Shown piece after piece: positions 12,502-26,264 of a stretch of 64,000 bases of DNA (the stretch's first letter is position 1; the number at the start of each line of letters is the position of its first letter). The notes beneath the pieces were generated by a model that saw only the letters and a program-made list of their open reading frames with translations, had not been told where the DNA came from and made no database searches. The position numbers and the translations under genes were made by a program. Source of the DNA: Bos javanicus (Eukaryota > Chordata > Mammalia > Artiodactyla > Bovidae); assembly GCF_032452875.1 (NCBI RefSeq), contig NW_026893634.1:434001-498000 (forward strand), written 5' to 3'.

Positions 12502-14872
12502 GATCAGTGTGTGACACCAAACATGATCAGCACATGATCAGTCACACGATCAATGCATGATAAGCCAGGTGATCAGTGCATGATCAATTATGTGATCAGT
12601 GCATGATCAGTCATGTGACCAGTACATGGTAGCTGTGTGATCATTGCATGATCAGCCACGTGAGCAGTGCATGATCAGTCACGTGATCAGTGCATGATGA
12701 GTCACGTGATCTGTGCATGATCAATCACGTGATCAGTGCATGATCAATTACCTGATCAGTGCATGATCAGTCACGTGACCAGTGCATGGTAGCTACGTGA
12801 TCATTGCATGATCAGCCACGTGATCAGTGCATGATAGCCACGTGATCAGTGCATGATAGCCACGTGATCAGTGCATGATCAGTCACGTGATACGTGTGTG
12901 ATCAGCCACTTGATCAGTGCATGTTATCCACGTGATCAGTGCAGGATAGCCACGTGATCACTTCATGATTATTTCCGTGATCTGTACATGATCAGTCACG
13001 TGATACGTGTGTGATCAGCCACCGGATCAGTGCGTGATGAGCCATGTGATCAGTGCAGGATCAATTACGTGATCAGTGCATGATCAGTCACGTGACCAGT
13101 ACATGGTAGCTACGTGATCATTGCGTGATCAGCCACGTGATCAGTGCATTATAGCCACGTGATCACTGCATGATAGCCACGTGATCAGTGCATGAGAGCC
13201 ACATGATCAGTGCATGATCAGTCACGTGATACATGTGTGATCAGCCACATGATCAGTGCATGATGAGCCACGTGATCAGTGCAGGATCAATTAAGTGATC
13301 AGTGCATGATCAGTCACGTGACATGTACATGGTTGCTACGTGATAGTTGCATGATCAGCCACGTGAGAAGAGCATGATAGCCACGTGATCAGTGCATGAT
13401 CAGTCACGTGATCAGGACATGATCAGTCACGTGAACAGTGCATGATCATTTACGTGATCTGTGCTTTATCAGTCATGTGACCAGTATATGGTAGCTTCGT
13501 GATCATTCCATGACGAACCACGTGAGCAGTGCATGATAGCCACGTGATGTGTGCATGATGAGTTACGTGAGCAGAGTATGATGAGCCACGTGATCAGTGT
13601 ATGAGTGCCACGTGATCAGTGCATGATATGTCACATGACAGGTGTGTGATCAGCCACGTGAACAGTGCATGTTCAGCCACGTGATCAGTGCATGATAGCC
13701 ACGTGATCAGTGCATGAACAATTACGTGATCAGTGCATGATCACTCTCGTGATCATTGCATGAACAGCCGCGTGAGGAGTGCATGATAGCCACGTGATCA
13801 GTGCATGATCTGTCGCATGATCAGTGTATGATCATCCGGGTGATCAGTGCATGGGCAGTCATCTGATCAGTGCATGATATAGACGTATTCAGTGCATGAT
13901 CAGTCTCGTGATCAGTGTATGATCAACCACGTGATCAGTGCACGATAGCAAGGTAATGAGTGCACGATAGCCAGATGATCAGTGCATTATCAGTCATGTG
14001 ATCAGTGTATTATCAGCCAAGTAATCAGTGCATGATAGCCAACTGATCAGTGGATGATCCGTCACGTGATCAGTGCATGGTCAGTCACGTGATCATTGCA
14101 TGATCAGCCACGTGATCAGTGCATGATCAATTTCGTGATCAGTGCATGGTCAGTCACGTGATCAGTACATGATCAGTCACGTGAACAGTGCATGATCAGT
14201 CATGTGATCAGTGTATGACCAGCCAAGTGATCAGTGCATGATAGCCAGGGGATCAGTGCATGATCAGTCACGTGATCAGTGCATGATCAATCACGTGATC
14301 AGTGTATTTTCAGCCACGTGATCAGTGCATGATCAGCCAAATGATAAGTGCATATTCAATTACGTGATCAGTGCATGATCAGCCACGTGATCAGTGCATG
14401 ATCAGTCACGTGATCAGTACATGATCAGTCACGTGAACAGTGCGTGATCATTTACGTGAACTGTGCATGATCATTCACGTGACCAGTATATGGTAGCTAC
14501 GTGATCATTCCATGACGAGCCACGGGAGCAGTGTATGATAGAAACGTGATGAGTGCATGATGAGTTACGAGCGCAGAGTATGATCAGCCACGTGATCAGT
14601 GCATGAGTGCCACGTGATCAGTGCATGATATGTCACGTGATAGGTGTGTGATCAGCCACGTGTACAGTGCATGTTCAGCCACGTGATCAGTGCATGATCA
14701 CTTACATGAGCAGTGTATGATCAGCCACGTGAGCAGTGCATCGTCAGACACGTGAACAGTGTATGATCAGCCACGTGATCAGTGCATGATATCCAAGTGA
14801 TCAGTGCATGATCAATCACATGATCAGTGTATGATCAGCCACGTGAACAGTGCATGCTTAGTCACGTGATCT

Positions 14873-15118
14873 GGGCCTGCTGAGCTGCGTTATTACTGTC
14901 TGATCATCTGCTTGACAATTGCCAGCTGAGCTGCACGATTCCTGCCTGTCATCTGCTTGACAATTGCCAGCTGTGCTGCATAATTCCTGCCTGCTCAGCT
15001 GCTTGATTATTGCCAGCTGAGCAGTATGATTCCTCACACCTGAGTTCCATGATTATTGCCTGCTGACTGTTTGATTCGTGCCTACTCAGCTCTTTGTTTA
15101 TTGCCTCCAGAGGCACAT
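14873..15118 (+). repeat. Block 8, subtype A, class I (246 bp)
   Basis: It matches block 3 in its diagnostics (GCGTTATTACTG at the start is a further change) and in the GATAGAAAACATG that follows. Confidence 0.9.
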
Positions 15119-16189
15119 GATCAGTGTATGATAGAAAACATGATCAGCGCATGATCAGTCACATGATCAGCGCCATTAAGTCACGTGATCACTACATGAT
15201 AGTCATGTGATCACTCCATGCTCAGTCACGGTATCAGTGCATGATCAGCCACGTGATCAGTGCATGATCTGTCACATGATTAGTGTATGATCATCCAGGT
15301 GATCAGTGCATGATCAGTCTCGTGATCAGTGCATGATAGCCACGTGATCAGTGCATGATCAGTCACCTGATGGGTGTATGATCATTCACGTGACCTGTAC
15401 ATGGTAGCTACATGATCATTGCATGATCAGCCACGTGAGTAGTGCATGATAGCCACGTGATCACTGCATGATCAGTCATGTGATCAGTGCATGATCAGTC
15501 ATGGGACCAGTACATGGTAACTGCATGATCATCGCATGATCAGCCACGTGAGCAGTGCATGATAGCCACGTGATCAGTGCATGATCAATCACGTGTTCAG
15601 TGCATGATCAGTCATGTAATATGTGCATGACCAGGCATGTGATCAGTGTATGACCAGCCAAGTGACCAGTGCATGATAGCCACGTGATCAGTGCATGATC
15701 AGTCAGGTGATCAGTGCATGATCAGTCATGTGACCAGTACATGGTAGCTGCGTGATCATCGCATGATCAGCCACGTGAGCAGAGCATGATAGCCACGTGA
15801 TCAGTGCATGATCACACACGAGATCAGTGCATGACCAGGCACGTGATCAGTGTATGTCCAGCCAAGTGATCAGTGCATGATAGCCACGTGATCAGTGCAT
15901 GATCAGTCACGTGATCAGTGCATGATCAGTCACGTGATCAGTGCATGTTAGCCAGGTGATCAGTGCATGATCAGCCACGTGATTAGTGCATGACCAGGCA
16001 CGTGATCAGTGTATGTCCAGCCAAGTGATCAGTGCATGATAGACACGTGATCAGTGCATGATCAGTTACGTGATCAGTGCATGATCAGTCACGTGATCAG
16101 TGCATGATAGCCAGGTGATCAGTGCATGATAGCCACGTGATCAGTGCATGATCAGTCACGTGATCAGTGCATGGTCAGTCACGTGATCA

Positions 16190-16440
16190 GTGCATGATCA
16201 TCCACGTGATCAGTGCATGTGGAGTCATGTAATCAATGCATAATAGCGCCTTGATCTGTGCACGGTCAGTCCCGTGATGTGTGTATGATCAGACAAGTGA
16301 TCAGTGCAAGATACCTACGTGATCAGTGCATGATCAGTCATATGATCAGTGCATGTTTAGCCATGTCATCAGTGCATGATAGCCACGTGGTCAGTGCATA
16401 CTATTATGGTAACAATGCATGCGCAAGCACGTGATCAGTG
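16190..16440. repeat. 202 bp segment present in HOR 2 and 3, absent from HOR 1
   Basis: It begins near GCATGTGGAGTCATG and includes GCGCCTTGATCTG, CAGTCCCGTGATG and an unusually diverged stretch CTATTATGGTAACAATG followed by GCATGCGCAAGCACG. The same stretch occurs at about 24690-24910 in HOR 3. Its first part resembles the landmark upstream of the E blocks, so class II blocks once shared a common upstream flank. Confidence 0.75.
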
Positions 16441-16528
16441 CATGAGAGCCACGTGATCAGTGCAAGATCAGTCACGTGATAGGTGTGTGATCAGCCATGT
16501 GAACAGTGCATGCTCAGTCACGTGATCA

Positions 16529-16770
16529 GGGCCTGCTGAGCTGCGTGATTACTGTCTGCTCATCTGCTTGACAATTGCTAGCTGAGCTGCACGATTCCTG
16601 CCTGCCATCTCCTTGACAATTGCCACCTGTGCTGCGTAATTCCTGCCTGCTCATCTATTTGATTTTTGCCAGCTGAGCAGCATGATTTCTCAGAGCTGAG
16701 TTCCATGATTATAGCCTGCTGACTGTTTCCTGCCTACTCAGCTCTATGTTCTTTGCCTCCAGAGGCACAT
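16529..16770 (+). repeat. Block 9, subtype B, class II (242 bp)
   Basis: It matches block 4 in length and diagnostics, apart from CAGCTGAGCAGC where block 4 has CAGCTGAACAGC. The class II tail follows. Confidence 0.9.
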
Positions 16771-17546
16771 GATCAGTGTGTGACACCAAACATGATCAGC
16801 ACATGATCAGTCACATGATCAATGCATGATAAGCCAGGTGATCAGTGCATGATCAATTATGTGATCAGTGCATGATCAGTCATGTGACCAGTACATAGTA
16901 GCTGCATGATCATTGCATGATCAGCCACGTGAGCAGTGCATGATAGCCACGTGATCACTGCATGATCAGTCACGTGACCAGTGCATGGTAACTACGTGAT
17001 CATTGCATGATCAGCCACGTGAGCAGTGCATGATATCCACGTGATCAGTGCAGGATAACCACGTGATCACTTCATGATTAGTCACGTGATCAGTACATGA
17101 TCAGTCACATGAACAGTGCATGATCATTTACGTGATCTGTGCATGATCAGTCACGTGACCAGTATATGGTAGTTTCGTTATCATTCCATGACGAACCACG
17201 TGAGCAGTGCATGGTAGCCACGTGATGTGTTCATGATGAGTTACGTGAGCAGAGTATGATCAGCCACGTGATCAGTGCATGATGTCACGTGACAGGTGTG
17301 TGATCAGCCACGTGAACAGTGCATGTTCAGCCACGTATTCAGTGCATGATAGCCACGTGATCAGTGCATGATCAGTTACGTGAGCAGTGTATGATAAGCC
17401 ACGTGATCAGTGCATGATCAGTTACCTGAGCACTGTATGATCAGCCACGTGATCAGTGCATGATATCCAAGTGATCAGTGCATGATCAGTCACGTGATCA
17501 GTGTATGATCAGCCATGTGAACAGTGCATGCTCAGTCACGTGATCA

Positions 17547-17787
17547 GGGCCTGCTGAGCTGCGTGATTACTGTCTGCTCATCTGCTTGACAATTTCCAGC
17601 TGAGCTGCACGATTCCTGCCTGTCATCTCCTTGACAATTGCCACCTGTGCTGCGTAATCCTGCCTGCTCATCTACTTGATTATTGCCAGCTGAGCAGCAT
17701 GATTTCTCAGAGGTGAGTTCCATGATTATAGCCTGCTGACTGATTCCTGCCTACTCAGCTCTATGTTCATTGCCTCCAGAGGCACAT
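17547..17787 (+). repeat. Block 10, subtype C, class II (241 bp)
   Basis: It matches block 5, including GCGTAATCCTGCC and CAGAGGTGAG. The upstream flank differs from copy 1 near 17415, with CAGTTACCTGAGCAC replacing GGTCAGACACGTG, a local conversion-like change. Confidence 0.9.
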
Positions 17788-18820
17788 GATCAGTGTGTGA
17801 CACCAAACATGATCAGCACATGGTCAGTCACATGATCAATGCATGATAAGCCATGTGATCAGTGCATGATCAATTATGTGATCAGTGCATGATCAGTCAT
17901 GTGACCAGTACATGGTAGCTGTGTGATCATTGCATGATCAGCCACGTGATCAGTGCATGAGAGACACGTGATCAGTGCATGATCAGTCACGTGATACATG
18001 TGTGATCAGCCACGTGATCAGTGCATGATGAGCCAGGTGATCAGTGCAGGATCAATTACGTGATCAGTGCATGATCAGTCACGTGAGCAGTACATGGTTG
18101 CTACGTGATCGTTGCATGATCAGCCACGTGAGCAGAGCATGATAGCCACGTGGTCAGTGCATGATCAGTCACGTGATCAGTACATGATCAGTCACGTGAA
18201 CAGTGCATGATCATTTACGTGATCTTTGCATGATCAGTCACGTTACCAGTATATGGTTGCTACGTGATCATTCCATGACGAGCCACGTGAGCAGTGCATG
18301 ATAGCCACGTGATCAGTGGATGATCAGACACGAGATCAGTGCATGATCAGTCACGTGATCAGTGCATAATCAGCCACGTGATCAGTGCATGACCAGGCAC
18401 GTGATCAGTGTATGTCCAGCCAAGTGATCAGTGCATGATAGCCACGTGATCAGTGCATGATCAGTTATGTGATCAGTGTATGATCAGCCACGTGATCAGT
18501 GCATGATCAGCCACATGATCAGTGCATGATCAATTACCTGATCAGTGCATGATCAGTCACGTGACCAGTACATGGTAGCTACGTGATCATTGCTTGAACA
18601 GCCACATGATCAGTGCATGATAACCACGTGATCAGTGCATGAGAGCCACGTGATCAGTGCATGATCAGTCATGTGATACGTGGGTGATCAGCCACGTGAT
18701 CAGTGCATGATATCCACGTGATCAGTGCATGACAGGCACGTGATAAGTGCATGAGAGCCACGTGATCAGTGCATGATCAGTCACGTGATACATGTGTGAT
18801 CAGCCACGTGATCAGTGCAT

Positions 18821-19586
18821 GATGAGCCACGTGATCAGTGCAGGATCAATTACGTGATCAGTGCATGATCAGTCACGTGACCAGTACATGGTTGCTACGT
18901 GATCGTTGCATGATCAGCCACGTGAGCAGAGAATGATAGCCACGTGGTCAGTGCATGATCAGTCACGTGAACAGTGCATGATCATTTACGTGATCTTTGC
19001 ATGATCAGTCACGTTACCAGTATATGGTGGCTACGTGATCATTCCATGACGAGCCACGTGAGCAGTGCATGATAGCCACGTGATGTGTGCATGAGTTACG
19101 TGAGCAGAGTATGATCAGCCACGTGATCAGTGCATGAGTGCCACGTGATCAGTGCATGATCAGTTACGTGAGCAGTGTATGATCAGCCACGTGATCAGTG
19201 CATGATGAGCCACGTGATCAGTGCAGGATCAATTACGTGATCAGTGCATGATCAGTCACGTGACCAGTACATGGTTGCTACGTGATCGTTGCATGATCAG
19301 CCACGTGAGCAGAGCATGATAGCCACGTGGTCAGTGCATGATCAGTCACGTGAACAGTGCATGATCATTTACGTGATCTTTGCATGATCAGTCACGTTAC
19401 CAGTATATGGTGGCTACGTGATCATTCCATGACGAGCCACGTGAGCAGTGCATGATAGCCACGTGATGTGTGCATGAGTTACGTGAGCAGAGTATGATCA
19501 GCCACGTGATCAGTGCATGAGTGCCACGTGATCAGTGCATGATCAGTTACGTGAGCAGTGTATGATCAGCCACGTGATCAGTGCAT
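18821..19586. repeat. Tandem duplication, 2 x 383 bp
   Basis: The segment beginning GATGAGCCACGTG and GCAGGATCAATTACG occurs at 18821 and again at 19204, 383 bp apart; both copies run through TATATGGTGGCTACG and GCATGAGTTACG. HOR 1 and 3 have it once. The copies differ at very few bases (GAGAATGATAGCC versus GAGCATGATAGCC), so the duplication is recent. Its size is 17 dimer units. Confidence 0.9.
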
Positions 19587-19716
19587 GGTCAGACACGTGA
19601 ACAGTGTATGATCAGCCACGTGATCAGTGCATGATATCCAAGTGATCAGTGCATGACCATCACGTGATCAGTGTATGATCAGCCACGTGAACAGTGCATG
19701 CTCAGTCACGTGATCT

Positions 19717-19962
19717 GGGCCTGCTGAGCTGCGTGATTCCTATCTGCTCATCTGCTTGACAATTGCCAGCTGAGCTGCACGATTCCTGACTGTCATCTGC
19801 TTGACAATTGCCAGCTGTGCTGCGTAATTCCTGCCTGCTCAGCTGCTTGATTATTGCCAGCTGAGCAGCATGATTCCTCACACCTGTGTTCCATGATTAT
19901 TGCCTGCTGACTGTTTGATTCGTGCCTACTCAGCTCTTTGTTTATTGCCTCCAGAGGCACAT
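19717..19962 (+). repeat. Block 11, subtype D, class I (246 bp)
   Basis: D diagnostics are present, with GATTCCTCAC rather than the stop-creating variant of block 6. The spurious minus frame spans 19793-19981. The class I tail follows. Confidence 0.9.
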
Positions 19963-21058
19963 GATCAGTGTGTGATAGCAAACATGATCAGCGCATGATC
20001 AGTCACATGATCAGCGCGATTAAGTCACGTGATCTCTACATGATAGTCATGTGATCAGTCCATGCTCAGTCACGGTATCAGTGCATGATCAGCCACGTGA
20101 TCAGTGCATGATCTGTCACAAGATTAGTGCATGATCATCCACGTGATCAGTGCACGGGCAGTCATGTGATCAGTGCATGATATAGACGTGAACAGTGCAT
20201 GATAAGTCTCGTGATCAGTGCATGATAGCCACGTGATCAGTGCATGATCAGTCACCTGAAGGGTGTATGATCATTCACGTGACCTGTACATGGTAGCTAC
20301 ATGATCATTGCATGATCAGCCTCGTGAGTAGTGCATGATAGCCACGTGATCACTGCATGATCAGTCACGTGATCAGTGCATGATGAGTCATGTGACCAGT
20401 ACATGGTAGCTGCGTGATCATCGCATGATCAGCCACGTGAGCAGTGCATGATAGCCACGTGATCAGTGCATGATCAGACACGAGATCAGTGCATGATCAT
20501 TCACGTGATCAGTGCATGATCAGCCACGTGATCAGTGCATGACCAGGCACGTGATCAGTGTATGTCCAGCCAAGTGATCAGTGCATGATAGCCACGTGAT
20601 CAGTGCATGATCAGTCACGTGATCAGTGCATGATCAGTCACGTGATCAGTGTATGTTCAGGCACGTGATCAGTGCATGATCAGCCACATAATCAGTGCAT
20701 GATCAATTATGTGATCATTGCCTGATCAGCCACGTGAGCAGTGCATGATAGCCATGTGATCAGTGCATGATCAGCCATGTGATCAGTGCCTGATCAGTAA
20801 CCTGATCAGTGCATGGTCAGTCACGTGATCAGTGCATGATCATCCACGTGATCAGTGCATGTGAAGTCATGTAGTCAATGCATGATAGCACAGTGATCAG
20901 TGCACGATCAGTCCCATGATGAGTGTATGATCAGCCAAGTGATCAGTGCAAGATAGCTACGTGATCAGTGCATGATCAGTCACATGATCAGTGCATGATC
21001 ATCACGTGATCAGTGTATGATCAGCCACGTGAACAGTGCATGCTCAGTCACGTGATCA

Positions 21059-21297
21059 GGGCCTGCTGAGCTGCGTGATTACTGTCTGCTCATCTGCTTG
21101 ACAATTTCCAGCTGAGCTGCACGATTCCTGCCTGTCATCTCCTTGACAATTGCCACCTGTGCTGCGTAGTTCCTGCCTGCTCATCTACTTGATTATTGCC
21201 AGCTGAGCAGCATTTCTCAGAGCTGAGTTCCATGATTATAGCCTGCTGACTGATTCCTGCCGACTCAGCTCTATGTTCATTGCCTCCAGAGGCACAT
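21059..21297 (+). repeat. Block 12, subtype E, class II (239 bp)
   Basis: It is the same as block 7, including the 3 bp deletion, CTGCCGACTC and the 1,342 bp distance from D. The class II tail follows. Confidence 0.9.
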
Positions 21298-22550
21298 GAT
21301 CAGTGTGTGACACCAAACATGATCAGCACATGATCAGTCACACGATCAATGCATGATAAGCCAGGTGATCAGTGCATGTTCAATTATGTGATCAGTGCAT
21401 GATCAGTCATGTGACCAGTACATGGTAGCTGTGTGATCATTGCATGATCAGCCACGTGAGCAGTGCATGATCAGTCACGTGATCAGTGCATGATGAGTCA
21501 CGTGATCTGTGCATGATCAATCACGTGATCAGTGCATGATCAATTACCTGATCAGTGCATGATCAGTCACGTGACCAGTGCATGGTAGCTACGTGATCAT
21601 TGCATGATCAGCCACGTGATCAGTGCATGATAGCCACGTGATCAGTGCATGATAGCCACGTGATCAGTGCATGATCAGTCACGTGATACGTGTGTGATCA
21701 GCCACTTGATCAGTGCATGTTATCCACGTGATCAGTGCAGGATAGCCACGTGATCACTTCATGATTATTTCCATGATCTGTACATGATCAGTCACGTGAT
21801 ACGTGTGTGATCAGCCACCGGATCAGTGCGTGATGAGCCATGTGATCAGTGCAGGATCAATTACGTGATCAGTGCATGATCAGTCACGTGACCAGTACAT
21901 GGTAGCTACGTGATCATTGCGTGATCAGCCACGTGATCAGTGCATTATAGCCACGTGATCACTGCATGATAGCCACGTGATCAGTGCATGAGAGCCACAT
22001 GATCAGTGCATGATCAGTCACGTGATACATGTGTGATCAGCCACATGATCAGTGCATGATGAGCCACGTGATCAGTGCAGGATCAATTAAGTGATCAGTG
22101 CATGATCAGTCACGTGACATGTACATGGTTGCTACGTGATAGTTGCATGATCAGCCACGTGAGAAGAGCATGATAGCCACGTGATCAGTGCATGATCAGT
22201 CACGTGATCAGGACATGATCAGTCACGTAAACAGTGCATGATCATTTACGTGATCTGTGCTTTATCAGTCATGTGACCAGTATATGGTAGCTTCGTGATC
22301 ATTCCATGACGAACCACGTGAGCAGTGCATGATAGCCACGTGATGTGTGCATGATGAGTTACGTGAGCAGAGTATGATGAGCCACGTGATCAGTGTATGA
22401 GTGCCACGTGATCAGTGCATGATATGTCACATGACAGGTGTGTGATCAGCCACGTGAACAGTGCATGTTCAGCCACGTGATCAGTGCATGATAGCCACGT
22501 GATCAGTGCATGAACAATTACGTGATCAGTGCATGATCACTCTCGTGATC

Positions 22551-22572
22551 AGTACATGGTAGCTACGTGATC
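22551..22572. repeat. Single 22 bp unit present in HOR 2, absent in HOR 1
   Basis: HOR 2 reads CTCTCGTGATCAGTACATGG then TAGCTACGTGATCATTGC, where HOR 1 (near 13756) reads CTCTCGTGATCATTGC. The difference is exactly one dimer unit. The longer form matches the usual landmark order, so HOR 1 probably lost it. Confidence 0.8.
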
Positions 22573-23690
22573 ATTGCATGAACAGCCGCGTGAGGACTGC
22601 ATGATAGCCACGTGATCAGTGCATGATCTGTCGCATGATCAGTGTATGATCATCCGGGTGATCAGTGCATGGGCAGTCATCTGATCAGTGCATGATATAG
22701 ACGTGATCAGTGCATGATCAGTCTCGTGATCAGTGTATGATCAACCACGTGATCAGTGCACGATAGCCAGGTAATGAGTGCACGATAGCCAGATGATCAG
22801 TGCATTATCAGTCATGTGATCAGTGTATTATCAGCCAAGTAATCAGTGCATGATAGCCAACTGATCAGTGGATGATCCGTCACGTGATCAGTGCATGGTC
22901 AGTCACGTGATCATTGCATGATCAGCCACGTGATCAGTGCATGATCAATTTCGTGATCAGTGCATGGTCAGTCACGTGATCAGTACATGATCAGTCACGT
23001 GAACAGTGCATGATCAGTCATGTGATCAGTGTATGACCAGCCAAGTGATCAGTGCATGATAGCCAGGGGATCAGTGCATGATCAGTCACGTGATCAGTGC
23101 ATGATCAATCACGTGATCAGTGTATTTTCAGCCACGTGATCAGTGCATGATCAGCCAAATGATAAGTGCATATTCAATTACGTGATCAGTGCATGATCAG
23201 CCACGTGATCAGTGCATGATCAGTCACGTGATCAGTACATGATCAGTCACGTGAACAGTGCGTGATCATTTACGTGAACTGTGCATGATCATTCACGTGA
23301 CCAGTATATGGTAGCTACGTGATCATTCCATGACGAGCCACGGGAGCAGTGTATGATAGAAACGTGATGTGTGCATGATGAGTTACGAGCGCAGAGTATG
23401 ATCAGCCACGTGATCAGTGCATGAGTGCCACGTGATCAGTGCATGATATGTCACGTGATAGGTGTGTGATCAGCCACATGTACAGTGCATGTTCAGCCAC
23501 GTGATCAGTGCATGATCACTTACATGAGCAGTGTATGATCAGCCACGTGAGCAGTGCATCGTCAGACACGTGAACAGTGTATGATCAGCCACGTGATCAG
23601 TGCATGATATCCAAGTGATCAGTGCATGATCAATCACGTGATCAGTGTATGATCAGCCACGTGAACAGTGCATGCTCAGTCACGTGATCT

Positions 23691-23936
23691 GGGCCTGCTG
23701 AGCTGCGTTATTACTGTCTGATCATCTGCTTGACAATTGCCAGCTGAGCTGCACGATTCCTGCCTGTCATCTGCTTGACAATTGCCAGCTGTGCTGCATA
23801 ATTCCTGCCTGCTCAGCTGCTTGATTATTGCCAGCTGAGCAGTATGATTCCTCACACCTGAGTTCCATGATTATTGCCTGCTGACTGTTTGATTCGTGCC
23901 TACTCAGCTCTTTGTTTATTGCCTCCAGAGGCACAT
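23691..23936 (+). repeat. Block 13, subtype A, class I (246 bp)
   Basis: It has A diagnostics (GCGTTATTACTG, GAGCAGTATG) but GATAGCAAAC after the block instead of GATAGAAAAC, so the TTG-opened minus frame is present (23767-23955). Confidence 0.9.
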
Positions 23937-25005
23937 GATCAGTGTATGATAGCAAACATGATCAGCGCATGATCAGTCACATGATCAGCGCCATTAAGTC
24001 ACGTGATCACTACATGATAGTCATGTGATCACTCCATGCTCAGTCACGGTATCAGTGCATGATCAGCCACGTGATCAGTGCATGATCTGTCACATGATTA
24101 GTGTATGATCATCCATGTGATCAGTGCATGATCAGTCTCGTGATCAGTGCATGATAGCCACGTGATCAGTGCATGATCAGTCACCTGATGGGTGTATGAT
24201 CATTCACGTGACCTGTACATGGTAGCTACATGATCATTGCATGATCAGCCACGTGAGTAGTGCATGATAGCCACGTGATCAGTGCATGATCAGTCAGGTG
24301 ACCAGTACATGGTAGCTGCGTGATCATCGCATGATCAGCCACGTGAGCAGTGCATGATAGCCACGTGATCAGTGCATGATCACACACGAGATCAGTGCAT
24401 GATCAGTCACGTGATCAGTGCATGCTAGCCAGGTGATCAGTGCATGATCAGCCACGTGATTAGTGCATGACCAGGCACGTGATCAGTGTATGTCCAGCCA
24501 AGTGATCAGTGCATGATAGACACGTGATCAGTGCATGATCAGTTACGTGATCAGTGCATGATCAGTCACGTGATCAGTGCATGATAGCCAGGTGATCAGT
24601 GCATGATAGCCACGTGATCAGTGCATGATCAGTCACGTGATCAGTGCATGGTCAGTCACGTGATCAGTGCATGATCATCCACGTGATCAGTGCATGTGGA
24701 GTCATGTAATCAATGCATAATAGCGCCTTGATCTGTGCACGGTCAGTCCCGTGATGTGTGTATGATCAGACAAGTGATCAGTGCAAGATACCTACGTGAT
24801 CAGTGCATGATCAGTCATATGATCAGTGCATGTTTAGCCATGTCATCAGTGCATGATAGCCACGTGGTCAGTGCATACTATTACGGTAACAATGCATGCG
24901 CAAACACGTGATCAGTGCATGAGAGCCACGTGATCAGTGCAAGATCAGTCACGTGATAGGTGTGTGATCAGCCATGTGAACAGTGCATGCTCAGTCACGT
25001 GATCA

Positions 25006-25247
25006 GGGCCTGCTGAGCTGCGTGATTACTGTCTGCTCATCTGCTTGACAATTGCTAGCTGAGCTGCACGATTCCTGCCTGCCATCTCCTTGACAATTGC
25101 CACCTGTGCTGCGTAATTCCTGCCTGCTCATCTATTTGATTTTTGCCAGCTGAGCAGCATGATTTCTCAGAGCTGAGTTCCATGATTATAGCCTGCTGAC
25201 TGTTTCCTGCCTACTCAGCTCTATGTTCTTTGCCTCCAGAGGCACAT
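25006..25247 (+). repeat. Block 14, subtype B, class II (242 bp)
   Basis: B diagnostics are as in blocks 4 and 9 (TTGCTAGCTG, GACTGTTTCCTGCC, GTTCTTTGCC). The class II tail follows. Confidence 0.9.
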
Positions 25248-26023
25248 GATCAGTGTGTGACACCAAACATGATCAGCACATGATCAGTCACATGATCAAT
25301 GCATGATAAGCCAGGTGATCAGTGCATGATCAATTATGTGATCAGTGCATGATCAGTCATGTGACCAGTACATAGTAGCTGCATGATCATTGCATGATCA
25401 GCCACGTGAGCAGTGCATGATAGCCACGTGATCACTGCATGATCAGTCACGTGACCAGTGCATGGTAACTACGTGATCATTGCATGATCAGCCACGTGAG
25501 CAGTGCATGATATCCACGTGATCAGTGCAGGATAACCACGTGATCACTTCATGATAAGTCACGTGATCAGTACATGATCAGTCACATGAACAGTGCATGA
25601 TCATTTACGTGATCTGTGCATGATCAGTCACGTGACCAGTATATGGTAGTTTCGTTATCATTCCATGACGAACCACGTGAGCAGTGCATGGTAGCCACGT
25701 GATGTGTTCATGATGAGTTACGTGAGCAGAGTATGATCAGCCACGTGATCAGTGCATGATGTCACGTGACAGGTGTGTGATCAGCCACGTGAACAGTGCA
25801 TGTTCAGCCACGTATTCAGTGCATGATAGCCACGTGATCAGTGCATGATCAGTTACGTGAGCAGTGTATGATAAGCCACGTGATCAGTGCATGGTCAGAC
25901 ACGTGAACAGTGTATGATCAGCCACGTGATCAGTGCATGATATCCAAGTGATCAGTGCATGATCAGTCACGTGATCAGTGTATGATCAGCCATGTGAACA
26001 GTGCATGCTCAGTCACGTGATCA

Positions 26024-26264
26024 GGGCCTGCTGAGCTGCGTGATTACTGTCTGCTCATCTGCTTGACAATTTCCAGCTGAGCTGCACGATTCCTGCCTGT
26101 CATCTCCTTGACAATTGCCACCTGTGCTGCGTAATCCTGCCTGCTCATCTACTTGATTATTGCCAGCTGAGCAGCATGATTTCTCAGAGGTGAGTTCCAT
26201 GATTATAGCCTGCTGACTGATTCCTGCCTACTCAGCTCTATGTTCATTGCCTCCAGAGGCACAT
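26024..26264 (+). repeat. Block 15, subtype C, class II (241 bp)
   Basis: C diagnostics are as in blocks 5 and 10. The upstream flank has GGTCAGACACGTG as in HOR 1, unlike HOR 2. The class II tail follows. Confidence 0.9.

Larger units (their letters stand above)
6662..14872 (+). repeat. Higher-order repeat copy 1 (A-B-C-D-E, 8,211 bp)
   Basis: The five blocks are spaced 1,454, 1,018, 1,787, 1,342 and 2,610 bp start to start, ending at the next A block. The second copy repeats the order with matching private variants in the spacers (for example AACCACGTGATCACTTC behind B, and TGTCGCATGATC between E and A). Relative to copy 2 it lacks 202 bp in the A-B spacer (junction near 8000-8030) and 22 bp in the E-A spacer (near 13756). 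Confidence 0.9.
14873..23690 (+). repeat. Higher-order repeat copy 2 (A-B-C-D-E, 8,818 bp)
   Basis: Blocks are spaced 1,656, 1,018, 2,170, 1,342 and 2,632 bp. It is nearly identical to copy 1 over long stretches, including private variants. The extra length is explained by 202 bp in the A-B spacer, a 383 bp tandem duplication before D and 22 bp in the E-A spacer. This is the most complete HOR in the window. Confidence 0.9.
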
